Shown one piece after another: positions 57,801 through 64,000 of a stretch of DNA of 64,000 nt. This DNA is from Caballeronia glathei. Its GTDB lineage: Bacteria; Pseudomonadota; Gammaproteobacteria; Burkholderiales; Burkholderiaceae. The DNA lies in the NCBI RefSeq assembly GCF_000698595.1, contig NZ_JFHC01000014.1, positions 1 through 64,000 of the forward strand, in the 5' to 3' direction. Every line of letters begins with the position of its first letter. Positions within the stretch are counted from its first letter, which is position 1. The notes beneath the pieces are model-generated. The model did no database searches. It had not been told where the DNA came from and worked only from the letters and a program-made list of their open reading frames with translations. Both the position numbers and the translations under genes were made by a program.

Positions 57801-59414
57801 TCAGCCCGCCGCCAGCTGGCCCGTCCGGAACGACGCCTCGCGCGGCGCGCGCTCGTCGCGCTCGAACGCCGCATCGGCAATCCGGAACACGGACACCGCC
57901 GCCTTCAGCTGGCGCGTCTGCTCGTGCAGCGAGGCCGCGGCAGCCGCCGCCTGCTCCACCAGCGCGGCGTTCTGCTGCGTCATCTCGTCCATTTGCGTGA
58001 CGGCCCGATTGACCTGCTCGATGCCCGTGCTCTGTTCGAGCGACGATGCGCTGATGTCAGCCATCATCTGCGTGACGCGCGAAATGGACGACGACACCTC
58101 GCGCATCGCCTGCCCCGCCCGCTCGACGAGCGCGGAGCCGTCGCTCACCTGCGACACCGATTCGCCGATCAGCTCCTTGATCTCCTTCGCCGATTGCGCG
58201 CTCCTCTGCGCGAGCCCGCGCACCTCGCCCGCGACCACCGCGAAGCCGCGCCCCTCTTCGCCCGCGCGCGCCGCCTCGACGGCGGCGTTGAGCGCGAGGA
58301 TGTTGGTCTGGAAAGCGATGCCGTCGATCACGGAGATGATCTCCGCGATCCTGTCGGAGCTTTGCGCGATGCTGCGCATCTTCTCGACGACTTCGTCCAC
58401 CACTCCCGTGCCGCGCGACGTGGCCGCGAGCGCCTCGCCGGCGAGCATGTTCGCTTCGCGCGCGTGGTCGGCGTTCTGGCGCACCGTCGCCGTGAGTTCC
58501 TCCATGCTCGACGCCGTTTCCTCCAGCGACGCCGCCTGGCTTTCGGTGCGCGCGGACAGATCCGCGTTGCCGGTCGCGATTTCATCGGCGCCGAGGTTGA
58601 TCGAATCCGACGTCTCGCGCACCGTCGCGACCGTGCGCGCGACGCTCGCCTGCATCGCCGCGAGGCCGGCGAACAGACGCCCGATCTCGTTGCTCCCGCG
58701 ATCAGCGATGCGCTCGTCGAGCAAGCCCCGCGCGATTCGCTCGAAGTGCCGCCCCGCTTCCTCGAGCGGCGCGACCACGCCACGGCGCAGCGCGGCGTGC
58801 ACGAGCACGATGCCCGCCACCAGCGCGACGAAAATCCCCGCCCCGACCGCGCGGAACAGGAAAAAGCGCGCATCGATGGATTCGATGTACGCGCGGCCGG
58901 CGGCGTCGCCGAATTTCACGAAATTCTGCTGCTCGGCGAGATAGCGGTCCTGGAAGCCTTGCGTCGGCTGATCGAGGAATGCCTGGATGTTGCCGGCGTC
59001 GAGATACTGGACCAGCTCGCCGAGCGCCTTCGCGTACGCCGCGTATTTCTCCTGAAGCGCGCCCGTGCGCGCCTGATTGTCGTCGCCGGTCTTCGGTGCG
59101 CCGACGAATGCGCCAAACGACTTGTCCGCGAGCGCGAGCTGCTCGCGCGCATGCTGGACGATCTCGACGGGCTCGGCGCCGCCGCGCACCATGCGCGTGC
59201 CTGCCCGCGAGAGGTTGATGCGCGCGTCCATCAGGTGCTGCGTGGTCTCGTTGACCGCGTTCACCTGCCTGAGCGCGATATTCGACAGATTGCCGACGTC
59301 GTCGTGCGTACGCGACAGCGACCAGAAACCGAGCCCCTCCGTCACCACCTGAAAGAGACAGAACACCACCAGTACCGCCAGCAATCCCGATGCAACCTTG
59401 ATTTTTCCGAACAT
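57801..59414 (-). CDS. Methyl-accepting chemotaxis protein (four-helix-bundle sensor type)
   Basis: A 537-aa chemoreceptor. TM1 is at about residues 8-30 and a ~150-residue helical periplasmic domain follows (Tar-like, [19 protein letters not shown]). TM2 is near residue 190 ([19 protein letters not shown]), then HAMP and the signalling domain with the conserved tip ([20 protein letters not shown]). The C-terminal tail is extended. Start taken at ATG 59414; a GTG 9 nt upstream is possible. Ligand unknown. It shares a terminator with the AGE gene. Confidence 0.9.
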   Translation of the reverse strand: MFGKIKVASGLLAVLVVFCLFQVVTEGLGFWSLSRTHDDVGNLSNIALRQVNAVNETTQHLMDARINLSRAGTRMVRGGAEPVEIVQHAREQLALADKSFGAFVGAPKTGDDNQARTGALQEKYAAYAKALGELVQYLDAGNIQAFLDQPTQGFQDRYLAEQQNFVKFGDAAGRAYIESIDARFFLFRAVGAGIFVALVAGIVLVHAALRRGVVAPLEEAGRHFERIARGLLDERIADRGSNEIGRLFAGLAAMQASVARTVATVRETSDSINLGADEIATGNADLSARTESQAASLEETASSMEELTATVRQNADHAREANMLAGEALAATSRGTGVVDEVVEKMRSIAQSSDRIAEIISVIDGIAFQTNILALNAAVEAARAGEEGRGFAVVAGEVRGLAQRSAQSAKEIKELIGESVSQVSDGSALVERAGQAMREVSSSISRVTQMMADISASSLEQSTGIEQVNRAVTQMDEMTQQNAALVEQAAAAAASLHEQTRQLKAAVSVFRIADAAFERDERAPREASFRTGQLAAG

Positions 59415-59652
59415 CCCTGACACCCGACTTCTGAATTGGCCCTGCGCAAGCGGCGACAGCAGGGTTTACGGCAATACGGGCGGAGGGCTTGAACGACGTT
59501 TCGTACGATTCCCCGGGTTCGCTACGCGGACGTCGGGGTGAAATGCGGATGAAAGATTTTTTCGCTGGCTTTTGGAGAATTTCTTGCAGTGTGGGCCAAC
59601 GCTACCTACAGTCTTTGCAGGACCGCGCCGAACCCACCCAAGGAGTGTCCGA

Positions 59653-60090
59653 ATGGCCGAAATCGTCGATATCGCACGCGGGGCGCTGAACGCGCAGCCG
59701 TTCAGTGCATTGCTCGGAACGAAACTGATGCAGGTCGATTCAGCGAGCCTCACGCTGTGTCTGACCATTCGCGACGATCTCAGGCAGCAACACGGTTTCG
59801 TGCACGGAGGGGTGGTGAGTTATCTCGTCGACAATGCGCTGACCTTCGCGGGCGCACTGAGGCTCGGCCCGAAGGTGGTCACCGGGGAATACAAGATCAA
59901 CTATCTGCGGCCCGCGGTGTCCGGGACGCTGATGGCGCGGGCCCGCGTGATCCATGCGGGCATGACGCAGGCGACCTGCCAGTGCGACGTCTACGTGACG
60001 GACGGTAATGCCGAGCGGCTCGTCGCCGTCGCGCAGGGCACGATCAACCGCATCGTCGAAGGCGCGCCCGAACCGATGTTCAATGCGTGA
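59653..60090 (+). CDS. PaaI-type hotdog thioesterase
   Basis: A 145-aa hotdog-fold protein with the PaaI signature QQHGFVHGGVVSYLVDNALTFAG, then VTGEYKINYLRPA. It probably hydrolyses acyl- or aryl-CoA thioesters in the cytoplasm. ATG at 59653 has an AAGGAG ribosome site; the ORF extends upstream in frame, but that part is not protein-like. It is followed by a strong terminator. Substrate unknown. Confidence 0.86.
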   Translation: MAEIVDIARGALNAQPFSALLGTKLMQVDSASLTLCLTIRDDLRQQHGFVHGGVVSYLVDNALTFAGALRLGPKVVTGEYKINYLRPAVSGTLMARARVIHAGMTQATCQCDVYVTDGNAERLVAVAQGTINRIVEGAPEPMFNA

Positions 60091-60127
60091 GGCGCTGGTC
60101 CGCGCTCTGCGTGGTCAGGCGTGCATG

Positions 60128-60157
60128 AAAAAACCTCGCCCAGCGGCGAGGTTTTTT
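60128..60157. terminator. Rho-independent terminator, bidirectional
   Basis: A perfect 13-bp stem AAAAAACCTCGCC/GGCGAGGTTTTTT with a 4-nt loop. It lies between the thioesterase gene and the convergent fumarylacetoacetase-family gene and suits both strands. Confidence 0.92.
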
Positions 60158-60175
60158 CTTGCCGGGCGCCGCCGC

Positions 60176-61024
60176 TTACTTCGCGGCAACCGTCCTTTGA
60201 CGCTGTTCGCCGAGGCCCTGAATGCCGAGGTGAATCGTCTGCCCGGGCTTCAGGTACACCGGGTTCGGCTTCACGCCCATGCCGACGCCGGGCGGCGTGC
60301 CCGTCGAAATGACGTCGCCGGGCTGCAGGCTCATCGTCTTCGACAGATACGACACCAGTTGCGCGACGTTGAACACCATCGTGCGCGTGTTGCCGTTCTG
60401 ATAGCGATGGCCGTCTACTTCGAGCCACAGGTCGAGCTTCTGCGGGTCCGCGATTTCGTCCTTCGTGACGAGCCACGGGCCGATCGGTCCGAACGTATCG
60501 AAGCCCTTGCCCTTGTCCCACTGCGTGCCGTGCTCGAGCTGCCACTCGCGCTCGGACACGTCGTTGATCACGCAATAGCCCGCGACGTAGTCGAGCGCGC
60601 TCGCCTCGTCGACGTATTTCGCCTCTTTGCCGATCACGATGCCGAGTTCGACTTCCCAGTCTGTCTTCTTCGAATCGCGCGGGATCTCGACTTCGTCGTT
60701 CGGGCCGCAGATCGCGCTCGTCCATTTGCCGAAGATCACCGGCTCGGTGGGCACCGGCAGGTTCGATTCGGCCGCGTGGTCGGCGTAGTTGAGGCCGATG
60801 CACACGAACTTGCCCACCCGCCCGACGCACGGGCCGATGCGCGGCTCACCCGGCACGACGGGCAGCGACGCCGGATCGACGGCGCGCAGTTTCGCGAGAC
60901 CGGCATCGGTCAGCGTGTCGCCGGCGATGTCGTCGACGACCTTCGACAGATCGCGAATCTTGCCTTCCGCATCCAGCGCGCCCGGCTTTTCCTGACCCTT
61001 CGGCCCAAAACGAAGCAGTTTCAT
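60176..61024 (-). CDS. Fumarylacetoacetate hydrolase-family protein (2,4-diketo-3-deoxy-L-fuconate hydrolase type)
   Basis: A 282-aa FAH-family enzyme. The metal-binding region is visible (EVELGIVIGKEAKYVDEASA; GYCVINDVSEREWQ) as is the C-terminal GDVISTGTPPGVGMG. In operon with the SDR, lactonase and aldo/keto reductase, it fits the last step of the oxidative L-fucose pathway, cleaving a 2,4-diketo-3-deoxy acid to pyruvate and lactate. Family alternatives are ureidoglycolate lyase-like enzymes. Substrate assigned by context. Confidence 0.82.
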   Translation of the reverse strand: MKLLRFGPKGQEKPGALDAEGKIRDLSKVVDDIAGDTLTDAGLAKLRAVDPASLPVVPGEPRIGPCVGRVGKFVCIGLNYADHAAESNLPVPTEPVIFGKWTSAICGPNDEVEIPRDSKKTDWEVELGIVIGKEAKYVDEASALDYVAGYCVINDVSEREWQLEHGTQWDKGKGFDTFGPIGPWLVTKDEIADPQKLDLWLEVDGHRYQNGNTRTMVFNVAQLVSYLSKTMSLQPGDVISTGTPPGVGMGVKPNPVYLKPGQTIHLGIQGLGEQRQRTVAAK

Positions 61025-61064
61025 CTGGTTTGATCCTCGTATTTCAAAAGGTGTTTCGATTGCC

Positions 61065-61808
61065 TCAGTTCGACCAGCCGCCGTCGATCACATGGATCTG
61101 GCCGGTCGTGAACGACGATTCATCCGACGCGAGATAAAGCGCGAGCGCCGCGATTTCCTCCGGCTTGCCGACGCGCCCCATCGGCTGGCGCGCAACGAAC
61201 GCCGCGTGAACCTGCTCGATGGTCGCGCCCTGCGCCTTCGCCTGTTCCGCGATGCGCTGCTGCAGCGAGGGCGAATCGACCGTGCCCGGGCAGATCGCGT
61301 TGCAGCGTATGCCGCGCGTGACGAAGTCGGCGGCGACCGCCTTCGTGAGCCCTATGACGGCCGCCTTCGACGCACCATACGCGAACCGGTTCGGCACGCC
61401 CTTCACGCTCGACGCCGCCGACGACATGTTGATGATCGACCCGCCGCCATTGTCGAGCATCGCCGGCAAAAACGCGCGGATCGTCCGGTACATCGCCTTC
61501 GCGTTCAGGTTGAAGGAGAAATCCCAGTCCTCTTCGGTCGTTTCCAGAATCGTGCCGGCATGCACGAAACCGGCGCAGTTGAAGAGCGCATCGACGGCGC
61601 CGATCTCCTTCGCCAGGTCATTGACGGCCCGCGGGTCGAGCACGTCCAGCTTGCGGACCTCGAAAGGCTTGCCTTCGAGCGAACCGGTGCGGATGTCGGT
61701 CGCGATCACGCGCGCGCCCTCGGCCGCGAAACGCTCGGCCGTGGCGAGCCCGATACCCTGCCCCGCTGCCGTGATCAGAACGGTCTTGCCTGCCAGTCTT
61801 TGTATCAT
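61065..61808 (-). CDS. SDR oxidoreductase (2-keto-3-deoxy-L-fuconate dehydrogenase type)
   Basis: A 247-aa classical short-chain dehydrogenase. The nucleotide motif is in ITAAGQGIGLATAERFA. The catalytic triad is Ser in INMSSAASS and YGASK. C-terminal GQIHVIDGGWSN is typical. It is placed 40 nt before the FAH gene. In the L-fucose oxidative pathway it would oxidise 2-keto-3-deoxy-L-fuconate. Confidence 0.86.
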   Translation of the reverse strand: MIQRLAGKTVLITAAGQGIGLATAERFAAEGARVIATDIRTGSLEGKPFEVRKLDVLDPRAVNDLAKEIGAVDALFNCAGFVHAGTILETTEEDWDFSFNLNAKAMYRTIRAFLPAMLDNGGGSIINMSSAASSVKGVPNRFAYGASKAAVIGLTKAVAADFVTRGIRCNAICPGTVDSPSLQQRIAEQAKAQGATIEQVHAAFVARQPMGRVGKPEEIAALALYLASDESSFTTGQIHVIDGGWSN

Positions 61809-61859
61809 CTACGACTCCGGTTGAAATTGTTTTTGAGACACGTCGTGCATATCGCGCGT

Positions 61860-62702
61860 TCAAAGGCGGTAGAAAGCACGGGCGTTTCCGCCGAAAATCG
61901 CGTCCATGCCCGATTTTTCGAGATTGCCGCGAGCACCGGTGAGCGCCTGTGCCGCGCGGTGCCAGCCGGCGTAGTCACCGTTCAGTTCAAGCACCGGCCA
62001 GTCGCTGCCCCACATCAGGCGTTGCGCGCCGAAATGTTCCAGAAGATGTTCGACGTAAGGTTTCAATATCGTTTCGTCGCATTCCGGCGCCGCTTCGGTC
62101 ACGAGGCCCGAGAGCTTGCAATGCAGCTTCTGCGGCAGCGCCGCGAGTTGCGCGACGCCGTCGGCCCACGGCTGCCAGCCTCGCGCGCCATCGCGGATCG
62201 GCGGCTTCGCGCCGTGATCGACGACGATTCGCAAGTCGGGATAGCGCTTTGCGAAAACCAGCAGCGAAGGAACGTGGCGGGCAAAGATCAGAGCGTCGAA
62301 GGCGAGATCGAGTTCGATCAGTTTTCTGATCGCGGCTTCTTTCGGCGCGGTTTCGATCCACCGGTCGTCGGGCAGGTCCTGCAGCATCGGCCGCACGCCC
62401 TTGAACTTCGGGTGCTGCACGAGTTCTTCGAGCAGAGCGGGCGCGTGCTGCGCGTCGAGCGGCACCCAGCCGACCACACCCGCAATCGATTCTTCCGCAC
62501 GCGCTAGGTCGAGCAGATAGCGCGTTTCCTCCACGGTCGGTGCCGCCTGCACGACGACCGTGCGCCCGATGTTCGCCGCCTCGCGCAACGGCTTCAGATC
62601 GCCGGGACCGAACACGCGGTACAGAGGCTTCAGGTCGGCCGTCAGCCATCCGTAATCGCCGCGCGCCGGGTCCCAGTAATGCTGGTGAGCGTCGATTTTC
62701 AT
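61860..62702 (-). CDS. Amidohydrolase-superfamily lactonase (L-fuconolactone hydrolase type, COG3618)
   Basis: A 280-aa TIM-barrel hydrolase. The metal-binding start is IDAHQHYWDP, followed by DYGWL, and the C-terminal WGSDWPVLEL motif carries a metal or catalytic Asp. COG3618 members hydrolyse sugar lactones; an L-fucono-1,5-lactonase of this group has been described from Burkholderia multivorans. The ATG overlaps the stop of the aldo/keto reductase by 4 nt. Confidence 0.87.
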   Translation of the reverse strand: MKIDAHQHYWDPARGDYGWLTADLKPLYRVFGPGDLKPLREAANIGRTVVVQAAPTVEETRYLLDLARAEESIAGVVGWVPLDAQHAPALLEELVQHPKFKGVRPMLQDLPDDRWIETAPKEAAIRKLIELDLAFDALIFARHVPSLLVFAKRYPDLRIVVDHGAKPPIRDGARGWQPWADGVAQLAALPQKLHCKLSGLVTEAAPECDETILKPYVEHLLEHFGAQRLMWGSDWPVLELNGDYAGWHRAAQALTGARGNLEKSGMDAIFGGNARAFYRL

Positions 62703-63748
62703 CGCGGCACCGGCGCCGCCTGATGCAGCAAGCCGTCCGCACGCAACGCGTCCCACAGCGCGGCGGGGAGGGGCTGCGCGAACGACGCCGCGTTCTCATG
62801 CACTTCATGTGCGCTGCGCGCGCCCATCAGCACCGTGGCGACTACTTTATGCGCATAAGGAAATTGCAGGGCCGCGCTCGACAGCGCGACGCCGAGCTCG
62901 CGGCACACGCGTTCGAGCCGCCCGACCTGCTCGACGATCGCCCGCGGCGCATCGCCGTAGTTGAACTTCAGATCGCCTTCCGCCTTCGCGTCGAGGCCCC
63001 GCGCCAGAATGCCGGAGTTGAACGCGCCGCCAAGCAGGATGCTGACTTCGCGCTTCTCGCAAGCGGGCAGCAGGTCGTCGAGCACTGCCTGCTCGAGCAG
63101 CGTATAGCGGCCCGCGAGCAACGCGCAGTCGATGTCGAATTCCGCCATCGCCTCCATAATCGCCGCGCCTTCGTTCACGCCGAGCCCGACCGCCTTCACG
63201 CCGCGGGTCTTGCGCAGTTCGTCGAGTGCGCGAAAGCCGCCTTCGTTCGTCAGTTGCCGCCAGTAATGCGCGTTCTTTTCGCCGTGCGTGTAGCGGCCGA
63301 TGTCGTGAATCAGGACGATGTCGATATCGGCAATGCCGAGCCGCTGCTGGCTGTCTTCGAACGAACGCAGGATGCCGTCGTAGGTGTAGTCGTAGATTGC
63401 CTGGAAGGGCAGCGGATTCGCCCAGCCTTCGCTGCCGTCATATGGCGTCGTGCGCGGCACGAAGCGGCGCCCGACCTTGGTCGACAGCACGTAGTCGGCG
63501 CGCGGATAGCGGCGCAGCGCGTCGCCGAGCCGGTGTTCCGCCTTCGTGTGCCCGTAGTGCGGGGCCGTGTCGAAGAAGCGGATGCCCACGGCCCAGGCGG
63601 CATCGACCGTCGCGAGCGCGGCTTCCTCGGAAAGCTCGTGATACAGCCCGCCGAGCGGTGCGCTGCCGAGCGACAGCGCGCTCACTTCCAGCGCGGTACG
63701 GCCGATCCGGCGACGGCGCTGTACGGCTTCGAATTTTTGCGTGCTCAT
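62699..63748 (-). CDS. Aldo/keto reductase (L-fucose/D-threo-aldose 1-dehydrogenase type)
   Basis: A 349-aa AKR of the D-threo-aldose dehydrogenase group. The catalytic Asp and Tyr lie in FFDTAPHYGHTKAEHRLGDAL, with Lys in VLSTKVGR and His in IVLIHDIGRY. It would oxidise L-fucose (or a similar aldose) to the lactone. It is coupled to the lactonase by a 4-nt overlap and lies 10 nt after the UxaA-type gene. ATG at 63748. Confidence 0.88.
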   Translation of the reverse strand: MSTQKFEAVQRRRRIGRTALEVSALSLGSAPLGGLYHELSEEAALATVDAAWAVGIRFFDTAPHYGHTKAEHRLGDALRRYPRADYVLSTKVGRRFVPRTTPYDGSEGWANPLPFQAIYDYTYDGILRSFEDSQQRLGIADIDIVLIHDIGRYTHGEKNAHYWRQLTNEGGFRALDELRKTRGVKAVGLGVNEGAAIMEAMAEFDIDCALLAGRYTLLEQAVLDDLLPACEKREVSILLGGAFNSGILARGLDAKAEGDLKFNYGDAPRAIVEQVGRLERVCRELGVALSSAALQFPYAHKVVATVLMGARSAHEVHENAASFAQPLPAALWDALRADGLLHQAAPVPR

Positions 63749-63758
63749 TCGCGCGACC

Positions 63759-64000
63759 TCACTGCAGTGCGATTTCCACGACATTACGCGCCGCCGCGCC
63801 CGCGGGCAAACACGCGGGTCCGACCGGCTCGAACGTCTTGTACGTCAGGATGAACTCCTGGTGGCCGAGCGCTTCCGACTTCGACGGCGCGCCCGCCGCA
63901 ACCGCCACCGTCACGTCGAACACTTCGCGGCCGACTTCGTCGAGTGTCGCGCGGCCTTCCAGGATGCGGCCCGCGTCGACATCCATGTCGCCCGCGAGGT
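63759..64000 (-). CDS. UxaA/altronate dehydratase-family protein, C-terminal part (cut by the window edge)
   Basis: The last ~80 codons of a minus-strand gene that continues past the right edge. The visible segment (DMDVDAGRILEGRATLDEVGREVFDVTV; GHQEFILTYKTFEPVGPACL) resembles the end of an altronate/galactarate dehydratase (UxaA) domain. In this operon it should be an L-fuconate dehydratase acting after the lactonase. The 5' end, cofactor domain and start are outside the window. Confidence 0.75.
   Translation of the reverse strand, partial: LAGDMDVDAGRILEGRATLDEVGREVFDVTVAVAAGAPSKSEALGHQEFILTYKTFEPVGPACLPAGAAARNVVEIALQ

Overview
The window is high-GC chromosomal DNA from a beta-proteobacterium of the Burkholderia sensu lato group (Burkholderia, Paraburkholderia or Caballeronia). 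Evidence is the codon use, an OmpC-like porin of the Burkholderia type, the gene content, and an extragenic repeat family with a perfect ACTTTCTTTGC/GCAAAGAAAGT hairpin that I associate with these genomes. I see no rRNA, tRNA, CRISPR array, prophage or intact insertion sequence.

About 50 kb (160-50344) is a catabolic island for quaternary ammonium compounds. Left end: a carnitine-type block (BKACE enzyme cdhC, binding protein caiX, divergent regulator cdhR) and a porin. Next: choline-O-sulfate use (betC, a ChoX-like binding protein, a divergent LysR regulator) and purU. 9325-21719 (minus): a betaine-binding protein and one long operon glyA - M19 dipeptidase - DUF5943 - dgcA - dgcB - ETF alpha/beta - gbcA - gbcB, with a GbdR-like regulator divergent from glyA. 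23217-30394: fdhA, an APC permease and betI-betB-betA with a BetI operator. 30433-39376 (minus): an MFS carrier, then the operon sdaB - soxB - soxD - soxA - soxG - folB - small ORF. 40201-45456: another GATase-AraC regulator, an MFS/class II aldolase/GhrA operon and a LysR gene. 45507-50344: a ChoX-like binding protein, an ~780-bp inverted repeat, a fourth GATase-AraC regulator and choW-choV, with a chemoreceptor divergent from choV.

Together these encode choline sulfate -> choline -> betaine -> dimethylglycine -> sarcosine -> glycine -> serine -> pyruvate. Disposal of the removed methyl groups is included: FdhA for formaldehyde, GlyA for methylene-THF, PurU for formyl-THF. The gene set closely parallels the PA5371-PA5421 region of Pseudomonas aeruginosa, rearranged. 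One ABC core (ChoVW) appears to serve four binding proteins. The right part (52767-64000) is mixed housekeeping and accessory genes, ending in an L-fucose-type oxidative pathway cut by the window edge.

The most notable new observation is a direct-repeat operator, GTCG-N17-GTCG (21-bp period, in three cases with a third GTCG 10 bp on). It occurs upstream of five island transcription units: caiX-cdhC, the porin, the betaine-binding protein, fdhA and choVW. It probably defines a regulon of one of the GATase-AraC regulators. All calls were made by eye from sequence; no database search was run.
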